This document shows, piece by piece, positions 22,440 through 33,923 of a stretch of 64,000 bases of DNA. The stretch's first letter is position 1. Each line of letters begins with the position of its first letter. The translations under genes and the position numbers were made by a program. The notes under the pieces were generated by a model. That model did no database searches, was not told the DNA's origin, and worked only from the letters and a program-made list of their open reading frames with translations. Source of the stretch: Diphasiastrum complanatum (taxonomy: Eukaryota; Streptophyta; Lycopodiopsida; Lycopodiales; Lycopodiaceae); the NCBI GenBank assembly GCA_029204225.1, contig CM055095.1, positions 61,237,910 through 61,301,909 of the forward strand, read 5' to 3'.

Positions 22440-23690
22440 AGATAATCGAAGAAGTCAAGACACTCCATCTACCTCTTCATTTCATGCTCTATATGTCAAC
22501 AAAGGATCATAATGACAGAAGCAAAAAATCTCCAAGCAGTCTGCATCGAAACAAAAATCGACTCAAAGTGAAGGACAATCATCAAATCCAAAATCGAAGA
22601 AGAAGACGTTTTGCAGGTATTGCAAGCGCAATAACCATGAGATCCATGATTGTTGAATTCTCAAAGCGGAGAACGCAGCCAAACAACCTGATCAAATAGC
22701 AAATACAGTTTCAGCATGTCCCGAAGTCGACATGGACGAAGGCGCATTTATGGTCAAAGACCAAAAGGCATTTTTGGATGATTCTTGCTTTTTGGGTTCT
22801 AGAGCTACCCAACATATGACCAATCATCATGAGATCTTTCACTCCTATATGCCTTACATCACAAAGAAGTATGTTCATCTTGGTGATGATAGCACTCACA
22901 CTATGTACTGTAAGATTAAGGTTCCAACATGATCAATTCAAACTACTGTCAAAAGTCTTGCTTGTTTATTGAACTCCTACAAATCTGTTATCAGTAAGTA
23001 GAATCACAGATTTAGGTCATAAGGTGGAGTTTGAGTCTGATCAATATAGAATTATCAATAGGAGCAACAAGATCCTTGCACTCGACAAGAGGCAATGATA
23101 CTTATATAGATTATTGATACTAGTCAAGCCTTGAAAACCTCTGTTCTTGTCAATAAAGCATTACTATGGCATCATTGCTTAGGACACTTGAAGTATGCAT
23201 CTGTATCGAACATGTCCAGACAATCCCTAGCACTTGATCACGACTATCCAACGGACAAAGTCGACCTCCCTGTCTGTCATAGCTGCATCCTTGGAAAGTA
23301 GACTAGGATTCCATTTAGATCAAGTCAGAGGCATGCACAAAAAGTTCTGTTAGATGTTGTTCATTTAGATATATGTGGACCTATGCAAACTCCATCATTG
23401 CTAGATGCAAAGTATTTCATTACTTTTATTGACAAATTTTCCATAAAAACAGTTGTTTACTTTATTAAGCAAAAATCGGAGGCTTTAAACAGGTTTCGAC
23501 AATTCAAAGAGCATGCAAAAAATCAAACTGGCAAAAGAATCAAAGCATTGAGGTCCAAAACGGAGGAGAATACATCTCCACCGAATTTAAGGAGTATTGC
23601 CTTAACAATGGCATTGAGGAACAATACATTACCTCCTATTCACCTCAATTGAATGCTCTTGCTAAGAGAAAGAACAGAACTTTAGTCGAA
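22440..23690 (+). pseudogene. Ty1/copia fragment B: gag end, protease, integrase N-part
   Basis: Plus-strand copia remnant. A CCHC knuckle CRYCKRNNHEIHDC lies at 22613-22654. The protease site reads FLGSRATQHMT near 22790 where the family has LDSGATQHM, so the catalytic Asp is lost. Integrase shows the HHCC motif (LLWHHCLGHLKYASV near 23160, CHSC near 23275) and the first acidic region (DICGPMQTPSLLDAKYF, TFIDKFS near 23430). The reading frame is broken several times and stops being copia near 23690 (KRKNRTLVES), where a minus-strand gypsy fragment begins. RT, RNase H and LTRs are absent. Confidence 0.8.
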
Positions 23691-24734
23691 TCGTCGAATA
23701 ATTTTTTTCTGAATTTGTAAGCTGCCTGCTTGCAAATCGTATGGGATAGTCTTTCTTATATTCACCTGGCTGCGTCAAAATTGATCCAATAACATATTTC
23801 GAGGCATCAATGTGAACATGAAATTCAATCGTCCAATCTGGAGCACGTAGTATCGATGCCGAAGCTAATGTTTTTTTTCAATTTCTCAAAGGCTTCTAAC
23901 ACCTCGACTGTCCAAATAGGAACAATGGTCAGTTTGTATATAGGTCTTGCAAGATCAGCAAAGAATATAATGGAAATTCGATAATACTTCGCATGACTCA
24001 TAAAAACATAAACTCCGCAAATTGTTCCTGGCGGTGGTAATTCCACAATGACTTTGATTTTGGAATAATCTGTAGCAATGTCGTGTCTTGATACCACATG
24101 TCCGAGAACAACTTCGTGAGAAACCCATATCTAAAACTTTTCTAGATTTAAGGATATTTGGTACTTGCAACAACATTCAGATACTTTCTCCAAATGATCC
24201 AGGTGGTCTACATCTGCACTATGAATCATCCAAGTAAATTTCAAAGAATTTTTGTAGATAGTCATTGAAAGAGAACTGCATCACTCTTTGAAATGACCTA
24301 GGTGCATTACAAAGTCCAAAAGACATTACTTTATAAGCATAAGTGCCCCACTCTGTTTCAAAAGCTGTTTTGAGGCGATCTGTAGGTGCAATCTTGACCT
24401 GGTTGTATCCACTAAATCCATCCAAAAAATTGTGAACTTCTGCTCCAGCAAGGTGGTCCAAAGTGCTTTCAATAAAAGGTAACGTAAAGTGATCCTTTCA
24501 CGTTACTTTATTCAAAGCTTTGAGATTCACACAAATTTTCAATTTTTCACTCTTCTTAGGAACAATGATAATTGGCGAAACCCATTTCTTGTGCTCGATC
24601 TCATAGATGAAATTGTCTTCAAGCAATCTATGTAACTATTTCTTTATCAAATCCGTAACATCAGGATTACAACGATAGAATTTTGTGACCTTTGAAACTG
24701 CATCAGGCATTAAGGGTATGGTATGCTCAATAAA
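23690..24734 (-). pseudogene. Ty3/gypsy (Tat/Athila-like) RT and RNase H fragment
   Basis: Minus strand from 24734 down. The order is IEHTIPLMPDAV, RCNPDVTD, WVSPIIIVPKK near 24590, LDGFSGYNQVKIAPTDR near 24420, GLCNAPRSFQRVM near 24300, catalytic IYLDD near 24225, then LGHVVSRHDIATD near 24100, and the start of RNase H (VHIDASKYVIGSILT near 23800, PIRFASRQLTNSEK near 23720). The GYNQ and LPPP signatures suit Tat/Athila-type gypsy. The frame has stops (for example near 24650 and 24495). The upstream part of the same element appears to be the inverted piece at 28566-29107. Confidence 0.8.
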
Positions 24735-25757
24735 TGAAAAAACAAAGTGTTTCTGATTACAAAGCCTTGCTAGCTTTCAGTCCTTCACTTGACAAAGATG
24801 TTCGCGAACTCGAACATCTAGAGACACAAAACACGAAGAGTTTCGTGAACACGAAAGTCAATGGAGACGAAGACGAACGGTTCGCGAACACGAAGGATCC
24901 ACGAACGAGATTCCTTTGCGGTCTAGCAAGAGAGAAAGGCAGACGAGGTAAGCGAAACCAACGGTGGAAACGAAACCCGTCCTGTCCTCGCGCTCCAAGG
25001 AGTACCACTAGAGATCATGCAAGTACCCAGAAGTACAGAGATCTGACCTAATGGCATGACATCAGCAGATACTTCCTAGGTCGTGGCTAATCTGCCACTC
25101 TTGTAATTCCCTGATTAGTTGTAGATGTATAATCACTCTAATCTTAGGTTTACATAGAGAGACTGTACTTACTGGATAATACTTGACACATATCAGAACA
25201 GGATACACAAGTGTAACTAAGAGAAGAGACACTGAAGAAGTCTGATCCTAGTAAGCAATCAAGACAAACACAGACAGAAGCTCCGTCTGCGTGCGAGAAG
25301 ATAATTATGTCTGGGAACAGAAGATCCAATTGTCCGCTAGTGAAGCGAGACCACTACTCGTGAGAGAACCGTGCTTCTCTCACGCCAACGCACTGTGTGG
25401 ATTCGCATGCAGTGCCCTGAAGAAATCAGAGAAAATCAATATAGATTATTTTTCTGGTTGTGTCTGATCTTGGATGTCGAATGCTTATGCTGTTTATTTT
25501 TCATATGTCTGAGTTTTCTTGTTCCCTTTGAATTCTGCACCTTGGTTGAAGTTAAGTCGAATGCTGTATTAATTTTATGAACGTAGATCAGTAGTAACTG
25601 ACTACTCTCTGGAGGATTGTAGGAGTGTTTCAGCTGGCAGTGCCCAACGAACGCATCTGAACTCCATCTGAATCTCGAAAGAGAGTCGCGAATGTTTCGT
25701 GAATTTTCTTCTCACGATTCTCATCATTCGTATCAGAGCAACGCACGATTCTCAACA
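24735..25757 (+). repeat. 5' LTR of copia C
   Basis: 1023 bp, TGAAAAAACAAAG...TCTCAACA, followed by the primer site. The flank before it is ATAAA. An inverted copy of 1022 bp lies at 29108-30129, differing by a few percent (about ten differences in 265 bases compared by eye, mostly transitions). Confidence 0.85.
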
Positions 25758-25758
25758 G

Positions 25759-25770
25759 TGGTATCAGAGC
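25759..25770 (+). other. Primer-binding site of copia C
   Basis: TGGTATCAGAGC one base after the LTR end, complementary to plant initiator tRNA-Met. Confidence 0.8.
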
Positions 25771-25869
25771 ATCCCTGTCATATTCTGACACAGTCGAGAA
25801 GCTAGCAGATCCATGAGGCCAAGCATTCAGACAATCAACCATCAACAAGAAAACAGACTTCAAGAAACA

Positions 25870-28565
25870 ATGGCTTCAATCAGCAGCATGCCGAACAAGA
25901 TCTGCACTATACTTAATTCTTTAGAATCTAACTTTCTAGCTTGGAAAGTTAAGACATCTTTGATACTCAAGGGTGAAGGACTCTTCCCCTAGGTGGATGG
26001 CACAGAAGAAATGCCTACGACAACAAGCAAGGAGCTACGCGAATGGAGGGAGAAAAATGACAAGGCAGTAGCCTTGCTATCATCTTCCATCGAAGATAGC
26101 CTTACACTTGACCTAACCACACTCTCCAAAGCTAAGGAGATGTGGGATGCACTGCTCACGAGATTTCAGACGAAATCAAGAAGTCAAATTATGATGCTGG
26201 AAGATCAACTGACGAATCTACAGTGGGATGGAAAAGACCTCACCTCTTTCTTGTTTCTATCACTACACAACTTAGGAGCAGAGAATACAGTATTAGCTGA
26301 GAAGCAGCTCACATATATGTTGAGAGCCTTACCTAGATCTTTCGAGACGACACGAACCCTGCTCGTGAAAGATCCTATCATGAACCTTGAAAAGACGATT
26401 GTCGAGATTCGAGAGGAAGTCGAGGCCAGAGAGCATCTTTATCACAAAGATGGTTCTGACCAGGCACTCTACGACAACAAAGAAAAATCAAAAAAATAGT
26501 TCAAGCCTAAGAGGGAGTCGAATCAGAGGCAGGATCGTAACCAGCAAGCAAAGGGGACCAGCAAAATCAACTAGAAGACCAAAGGGAGGTCGAAACGACA
26601 AGATGCCGACAAGAAGACCTACAGGAGATGCAGAAGAGACGGGCATACAGTAAATACATGCTGGCTCAATCCCAAGATTGAGTGTATCCATTGCCAAAGG
26701 AAGGGTCATGCAGCCATGGATTGCCACCAGAACCCAAGAAACAGATCAGCACAGAACAGACAGGAGAACGATAATAGTTCTTCCTATGTTGAGGAGCCTG
26801 AGAGCTCAAAGATGGGCGAAGAAAAAATGAACAAAAGTTGTTCGACCACCTACATCTATGAAGATGTGTGTGCAGCATCAACGTCTGACACACACGAGGT
26901 GATCCTGGATTCAGGAGCCACCTCGCACTTCGTGACATCAAGATGAATCATGTCTGATTTCAGAAGAGCAGATCCCTCAAGATTCATAGTTCTTGGAGAT
27001 GGATCCAGACATCAAGTAAATGGTATTGGTTCACTCTGACTCAACACCAACAGCAGAGACAGACGACTCGAAGACGTTCTGGTCGTGCCAACTCTGCAAC
27101 AAGACTTGCTCTCTGTAGCAAGAATAGCAGATGCAGGGATGCGTGTGACATTTTCTAACGAAGCATGCAACGTGATTGATGCCAATACCAGCACTCTCAT
27201 TACTCAAGGCAAAAGGAAGGGCAACCTATATCATCTAAAGGTGCGCCTACTTGAAGATCAAATGCATCAGACCTATGACGACTAGCCAGACACACTGTGG
27301 CACAGAAGACTTTGCCACATAAACTCAATGGCACTCTACCAGACAAGTCATCATGGAGCAATAACAGGGGTCAGCATCCCGAATGCAACCAATTCGACCA
27401 CCTATGATGCATGTTTGAAAGGCAAGATGTCACGCACACCATTCGTCAAAGACTCCTACAGAACGACAAAGATTATGGAGCTGGTGCACTCTGACATTTG
27501 CGGTCCATTCAACATGATCTCAGTGGGAGGTTCAAAATACTATATAACCTTCATTGATGATTATAGCAAGTTTGCCAGAGTGTATTTTATTCAAAATAAA
27601 TCTGAAGCACTCGATAAATTCGCAGAATATGTGAATTGGGCTGAGAGATGCATAGGCAGCAAGGTGAAGTAGATCAGAATAGATCAAGGTGACAAATATA
27701 TCTCAAATCGCTTCACCGACTTCTGCAATGATCATGGCATCATTCACAGAAGAACTGCAGCCTAAACACCGCAACACAATGGTGTTGCTGAACGAAAGAA
27801 CAAGACCCTGATGGAAGCAGCCAGATGCATGATGGCATACTCGAAGGCCCCAAGGGCATTGTGGGCTAAAGCAGTAGCTACAACCACATACATCCAGAAC
27901 AGGACATGTAAATTTGGTGTTCCTCACATGACACCACATGAGCTATGGTGGGGTAGAAAGTCCAACCTGTCTCACGTCAAAATATTTGGCTGTGCAGCAT
28001 ATGCACATATTTCTGATAAGCTTCGCAAGAAGCTTGATGAGAAAGCTGAGCAAGGATTTTTGGTAGGCTATGACAATAATTCGTCATACTACAGAATCTA
28101 CATGCCAGACACGAACATTGTGAAAACAGTGAGAGATGTCAAATTCGACGAGAGCAGGACAATGGCCAACGAAGACCCTGTTAGCTATGAAGTTCTGGAA
28201 AGACAGTACTATGACCTACCGCCAACGTCAGAGGGAGCAGAGGACGAACACGAAAACAAAGATTTTCGAGTCGTCTCTCATTCGAGTGACGAATCAAACG
28301 AAGAAATATTCGAGAGGCAACCTGCTGCCGCACTTCTTGTAAACCAAGATGGTTCCGGACCGAGCAGAGCAAACAAGAGTAAAAGCATAGCTGTTCCGGG
28401 AGGATCTCCCAGAAGGTCGACTAGACCATGAAGAGCGCCAACAAGATTTGTGCCAGGCAGCCCAGCTTCCACATCAGAAGAATTTTGCAGGTCAGTGACG
28501 AACCGCGGACATTCAAGGAGGCAATTGAAGGTCCAGAAAAGGACAAATGGATCCAAGCCATGAAA
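25870..28565 (+). pseudogene. Copia C gag-protease-integrase polyprotein, stopped
   Basis: The ATG at 25870 opens MASISSMPNKICTILNSLES; a TAG near 25990 interrupts gag. Gag core (SIEDSLTLDLTTLSKAKEMW, 26090-26150) is followed by knuckles: one damaged (YRRCRRDGHTVNTC, first Cys replaced by Tyr) and one intact (CIHCQRKGHAAMDC near 26692). Protease VILDSGATSHFVTS near 26903 keeps its Asp. Integrase: LWHRRLCHI near 27297, DICGPFNM near 27494, ITFIDDYSKFARVYF near 27546, TPQHNGVAERKN near 27767, then KIFGCAAYAHISD near 27980. RT starts at EPRTFKEAIEGPEKDKW (28500) and is cut at about 28565. In-frame stops lie near 26944, 27038, 27283, 27670, 27763 and 28429; most, not all, are one transition from a sense codon. 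Confidence 0.85.
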
Positions 28566-29107
28566 TGGGAAAATGCACCTCAAAAGGTTGATTCGAAGAA
28601 TGTGCCACCTTTATTGGATAAAGGCAAAGGGAAAGTCAAGGATGCTTTTTCAAGTCAGATTTCTCGCAAGACATCAATGTCCAGGAAGTCATCACCTTCG
28701 AAGACGAATTCATCTTCTCAAGAGTCATCACCTCCACGATCGATTCCTGCTAAGAAAGCTAAACGAAGATCCAAGACTAATCTTTTTAAAAAAGATAAAT
28801 TAGATGAAGTCCAACATGGTATGCAAGAGCATTTCAAACGCTATACTCTGGATGATGTAGTTATCATGTTACCAAAAGCACGTCGTGAACCTGAAGAATT
28901 AGTGCTAGAATCGAAAGATATTTACGATGGCCCAGCTAGGACGCAGCCTATGAATCTACCTGAACCAGGAGAACCATAAAAGATTGTATAAGTTGGAGCA
29001 CAACTTACTCCTAAATAGTTTCAAACGCTACGGACATTGCTTATTAAGTATCAAGATTGCTTCGCTTTGACTTATAAAGATCTCAAAGAGATTTCGATGT
29101 CAGTTAT
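28566..29107 (+). pseudogene. Tat-like gypsy fragment, linker before RT (inverted piece)
   Basis: Plus-strand reading frame with a Ser/Lys-rich linker (KKAKRRSKTNLFKKDKL near 28770), then TLDDVVIMLPKARREPEEL and, after two stops, LRTLLIKYQDCFALTYKDLK near 29030. This is the segment that precedes RT in Tat-type gypsy elements. It ends GTTAT at 29107, directly at the outer end of the copia C LTR. The reading frame continues exactly into the minus-strand RT fragment at 24734, so this piece was once on the minus strand. Confidence 0.7.
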
Positions 29108-30129
29108 TGTTGAATCGTGCGTTGCTCCGATACGAATGATGAGAATTGTGAGAAGAAAATTTACGAAACATTTGCAACTCTCTTTCAAGATTCGGATGGA
29201 GTTCAGATGCGTTCGCTGGGCACTGCCAGCTGAAACACTCCTACAATCCTCTAGAGAGTAGTTAGTTACTACTGATCTACGTTCATAAAATTAATACAAC
29301 ATTCGACTTAATTTCAACCAAGGTACGGAATTCAAAGGGAATAAGAAAACTTAGACATATGAAAAATAAACAGCATAAGCATTCGACATCCAAGATCAGA
29401 CACAACCAAAAAAATAATCTATATTGATTTTCTCTGATTTCTTCAGGGCACTGCATGCAAATCCACGCAGTGCGTTGGCGTGAGAGAAGCACGGTTCTCT
29501 CACAAGTAGTAGTCTCACTTCACTAGCGAACAATTGGATCTTCTGATCCTAGACAAAATTATCTTCTCACACGCAGGCGGAGCTTCTGTCTGTGTTCGTC
29601 TTGATTGCTTACTAGCATCAGACTTTTTCAGTGTCTCTTCTCTTAGTTACACTCTGTGTATCCTATTTTGATATGTGTCAAGTATTATCCAGTAAGTATG
29701 GTCTCTCTATGTAAACCTAAGATTAGAGTGATTATATATCTACAAACAATCAGAAAATTACAAGAGTTGCAGATTAGCCACGACCTAGGAAGTATCTGCT
29801 GACGTCATGCCATCAGGTCAGATATCTGTACTTCTAGGTACTTGCGTGATCTCTGGTGGTAATCTTTGGAGCGCGAGGACAGAACGGGTTTCATTTTCAC
29901 CGTTGGTTTCGCTTACCTCGTATGTCTTTCTCTCTTGCTGGACCGCAAAGGAATCTCATTCATGGATCCTTTGTGTTCGCGAATCGTTCGTCTTCGTCTC
30001 CGTTGACTTTCGTGTTCGCGAAACTCTTTGTGTTTCGTGTCTCCAGATGTTCGAGTTCATGAACATCTTCGTCAAGTGAAGGACTGAAAACTAGCAAGGC
30101 TTTGTAATCAGAAACACTTTGTTTCTTCA
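29108..30129 (-). repeat. 3' LTR of copia C (inverted)
   Basis: Inverted counterpart of the LTR at 24735-25757, of nearly equal length, preceded on the minus strand by RNase H coding sequence. The outer flank on the minus strand is ATAAC, against ATAAA before the 5' LTR, consistent with one 5-bp target duplication with one change. Confidence 0.85.
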
Positions 30130-30482
30130 GATCCCTCTCAAAGCATGGTAGCTTTATGATCCCAAGACTGCTACTTTGCCTCTCAAAGAGCCCTTTGTCC
30201 AGAGCTTTAGTGAAGATGTTAGCAACCATATCTTTCGTTCCTATGAAGGTGGTCTGCATCATCTTCCTTTCAATCAGATCCCTAATCAAGTGATACTTGA
30301 TCGCAATGTGCTTCTTTCTTGAGTGGAACACAGGATCTTTCATCAGGTGTATCGCAGAGGTGTTTTCCATCTGCAAGACCAATGGCTCATTCCTTGTTTC
30401 GTCCAATTCGTCCAGGAACTACCTTAGCCAAATTATTTTGTTGGCCATCTTCGATGTTGCTACATACTTTGCTTCGCAGGAC
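30130..30482 (-). pseudogene. Copia C RNase H C-terminus (inverted)
   Basis: Minus strand: [19 protein letters not shown] near 30470, LQMENTSAIHLMKDPVFHSR near 30360, KHIAIKYHLIRD near 30305, TKDMVANIFTKALDKGLFE near 30210. These are the final motifs of copia RNase H, followed at once by the 3' LTR. At the upstream side it is fused to an unrelated gypsy RT at about 30482, and the copia RT that should precede it is missing. Confidence 0.85.
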
Positions 30483-32406
30483 GTACCTAGTACGAAAACC
30501 AGTTTTGGAAACACCCCCCTCGTGTATTCTAATTTGATGGTACCCTGACCTAAGGTCCAATTTGGTGAAATACCTAGCACCATTCAATCGGTCCATTAAT
30601 CGAGGCAAGGAATAGCGGTTCTTAATTGTCATTTTATTAAGATTTTTGTAATCGACACAATGATGAAAACCTCCATCTTTCTTGCCGATTAGCAAAACAA
30701 GAGCTCCCCAAGGAGATTTACTAGGCCAAATATGGCCTTTACGTAACAGCTCCTTAAGTTGACTAGCAACTTCATCTTCTTCCTTTGGGATCATCCTGTA
30801 GGGAAAAAGCGATACAGGAGAGTTGTCAAGAAGGAGATCTATATGATGGTCTACACCCCATGAGGGGGGAAGACCCTCAGACAATTGCTCAGGGAATATA
30901 TCATTATATTCCTCCCTAAGTCTCTTAAAGATTTTGCCCTCAAGCGAAGATGCTTTAGGGAAAGGTGATCCATCAACATTGACATTATGAGTACTAAAAG
31001 CATCTATGTAAGATTCATCTTTCAGATAACATAAATACAAAAAATACTCAGAATTCAAAATACATTGATTCGCTTCATGAGCATTTACAAAAGGTAGATC
31101 AGATTCATCGCCTTTATGACAAACCCAAGAGTCATTATGTAAGAAAGAAATACAGTGAGATACATACTTTCTTTAAGGACCCATTCCTAGCATATAACCA
31201 CTCTTTACCTAGGATTACATCCACCTTATCTAGATTCATGACATGAAAAGATAAACTATCTACATAGTGTTGAATTTTCAATGGCACGTGGGGGACAAAG
31301 TGGTCCCAGACCTGCTGCTCCTCACCAGCTGCCATCCTAACCACATATTTGTGGTCACTTGGTGCGGTTGCCAGCTGCAGTTTCTGCACCAACTTAGCAT
31401 TAATAAAATTATGCGTAGAACCGTCGTCAAAAAGAATACTCACAGGTTGGCTGACTACGAACCCACTCATGTGAATGAGGTCGTGAGGTCTAAACACCGC
31501 AATATTAAAACAACAATTCATACAAACTATTTCATCTTTAACAAATATATCAATGCAAGAAAGAGAAGAATTACCTGGTGCCTTAAAGGAGTGGCCACCC
31601 TTCTTCCGTCTCTTCGGGCAGTCCTTGGAAAGGTGCCCCTTCTCCATGCAGGAGAAACACAGTCCGTCGCTTTTGGCCTTGTCGAAGTCCACTCTCTCCA
31701 ACCAAGGGCACTTCTTTTTCTTCCCCGAAGGAGAAGCTTCACCGACCGTGCGCTCCTTGCCCTTTTTGAAAGAAGGACCGGCAGAAGATTTGTCTTTGGC
31801 TTCGGGCTTTGGTTGCTCTTTGCAGGTAACCGTGTGCGTATTGTCAAAAATCCAAGCGAAACACACAACATCCTCCAGGGACTGTGGCTGATTACGGCGT
31901 ACCTCTAACTGATATTCCTTGGGCAAGCCCAAGATGAAATACAGCTTAAGGAGTACTCTGTCTATGCGGCTAAAAAATCACGAAGCAGCCTCTTGGAAGT
32001 CTTGTAAGTAGATGTCCAAGGGCTTCGTCCCCATTTGCAATGTAGCAAATCGACGATAATATTCAAAATCGTCTAGGACAGGCATAAAGGTAGCCTTAAA
32101 GGCTACCTGAAAGTCATCCCATGTGGTTGGGACTGTAGCTCAGTCTTTAAGGTCCTGCCACCAAGAATACGCCTTTCCACGTAAAAACATGATAGCCGTC
32201 GAAATACGCGAGCTATCTGGTAGATCGTGCATGGAAAAATGCGAAGTCCATCGATCTAACCAGGCTAACACCACATCTTGGTGTCTATCCTTCTTCTCTC
32301 CGGTAAAAAATTCTGGAGTAAACATCGGGTTTAGGAGAGTTTGTTGAGACTGGGACATAGCCCGAATCTCGGCCTCCGCCCATTCATGCTTTGAACGCAT
32401 GTCCAC
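30483..32406 (-). pseudogene. Gypsy D gag-protease-RT, truncated
   Basis: Minus strand. Gag: MSQSQQTLLNPMFTPEFF near 32350, LDRWTSHFSMHDL near 32260, AIMFLRGKAYSWWQDLKD near 32190, with a stop near 32139, then IYLQDFQEAA. CCHC knuckle CFSCMEKGHLSKDC near 31655. Protease-like ILFDDGSTHNFINAKLV near 31430 has DDG where DSG/DTG is usual. VDVILGKEWLYARNG near 31190, then a stop near 31135. [18 protein letters not shown] near 30860, [20 protein letters not shown] near 30700, [20 protein letters not shown] near 30640, [15 protein letters not shown] near 30570, KTGFRTR near 30490. The catalytic YLDD lies beyond the breakpoint and is lost. Confidence 0.85.
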
Positions 32407-33084
32407 AATTTGTTGCTATAACAAATTTACGTCATGTTCTCCACATCAGTCCCGACGAGACTTGAAGCTCTAAACTCATCCATAGGGGTGTCCATGGAGA
32501 AAGGAGTCACTGGAAGAGAGCTACGGTGTAAAAACTGCAAAGAGGGAAAACATGGAAATAACCAACTTGAGGGCAAGCAACTTGAGAGCAAAAGAATTCT
32601 ACAACAATTTGGGAGAATGAGGGAAAGGAAGTGAACGTACATCCTTTATCCCCTCCCCAAAGCTACTCTCCACCCTCATGCAAAAAGGACAGGTGGGGCC
32701 CAAGAAAGGCCCCATTTGTCCCTTCTAGACTTTTCTATCCATGTGGGACCACCAAAAGGTGCCACATGGCTCATGGACCCCAAGGATTTATCGATTTTAG
32801 TTGAGGCCCTTTCTCCCCTCTCCAACTCCTACGTACCACAAGTCTCTCCACTCCTTTGGAGATCAACAGGTACAGAGAAGGAGAAAGGGAGAGGTACAGC
32901 CGACAAGGACATAGATTTAAGAATGGGCCTGGCTTTATCTTTCAAAAGGATTTAGCTTAATTTTGAAGTATAAAACTTCTGAGTTACATAAGATTTACAT
33001 CTTAGAACTAAAGTTTTCTTTTGTTGTTTTAACTTAGCTTTCAAAGTTGTAGGAACAAACCAATTGAAAGTGAGTGAGGCCGTG

Positions 33085-33208
33085 GGGAAGCGCACTGTCT
33101 CCCCCACCACGACCTGTCACCTCAATCCCAAAAGTACAGGGAGGAGATAATAATCCCCCCCCCCCCCCCCCCCACCTCCAAACGCAAGCCAGAGGCAGTG
33201 CGCTTCCC
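33085..33208. repeat. Short inverted repeat around a poly-C run
   Basis: GGGAAGCGCACTG (33085-33097) and its exact reverse complement (33196-33208) are separated by 98 bases that include about 20 C residues near 33155-33175. It lies in the leader of gypsy D. It could be a small inverted-repeat element or an RNA stem. Confidence 0.5.
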
Positions 33209-33909
33209 GGGAGAGTACAATCTCCCATTCTCATTCAAAGTATTATTTGAAAAAAAACAAGGAGAGCAGTTGTCACATCAAGAGGAGATAGTACATAGCT
33301 GCAGGTACTAAGTGCCCCGCCCCCCCTCCCCCCAATCAACTAGCACAGACCTCGAGGCCCGCAGATCACGTTGCTACCGCCACAGAGGCCTCCACTTCAC
33401 AAAAAAAATTTCCTTTTTTTTTTTGACGAGGGAAGAGCACCCTCTCCCCTTCCGCGCGTTTATTACAGTCCGACAGTTCACAAAGCCAACTGTGGAACTA
33501 TGTGCACAACTGTCCGTACAGTTTATAGGCTTGTCTGTCAACATGACTGTAAGCAAAGATCGGAAAAATACTTCTTTATCAATAACTAAATTCAACCCAT
33601 AAAGGCTTCCCAATGGTAGGGGGTATACGCTAAAGTTTTTATAAGGTTCCAAGGCTAATAGTAGCTAAGTTAGAACTTTAAACCAACTTTAAGTTTGTTC
33701 TTGCAAAAACCAAAATCCAAAGATTTGTATAAGAACAAAACTCAATTGAAAAACCAAAATAAAGAAACTAGGCTTTCAACCACTATACAACCTTTTCAAG
33801 AATTTCTTGAACAAAGGTTTAATAAACCAAACAGCCACATTCCCGTATAAAGGAATACCAAAACGCAAAGGCACAAAAGAAAACGTGTGCACCTTTTAGA
33901 AAATCGACT

Positions 33910-33921
33910 GCTCTGATACCA
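33910..33921 (-). other. Primer-binding site of gypsy D
   Basis: Minus strand TGGTATCAGAGC, two bases after the LTR end at 33924. Initiator tRNA-Met type. Confidence 0.8.
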
Positions 33922-33923
33922 AC

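Larger units (their letters stand above)
24735..28565 (+). mobile_element. Ty1/copia element C, 5' half
   Basis: 5' LTR (24735-25757), primer site (25759-25770), gag, two CCHC knuckles (one damaged), protease, integrase and the first codons of RT. The matching 3' end (RNase H plus 3' LTR) lies inverted at 29108-30482. The copy lies inside the Tat-like gypsy fragment. Together with the inverted half it looks like one element broken by an inversion, with most of RT lost. Confidence 0.8.

Noticed and set aside
25759-25770. tRNA-like sequence near the copia LTR
   Set aside because: Only the 12-base primer complement is present, as at 21583 and 33910; there is no tRNA gene body.
31267-31908. 213-codon plus-strand frame
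   Set aside because: Antisense of gypsy D gag and protease, whose motifs are clear on the minus strand.
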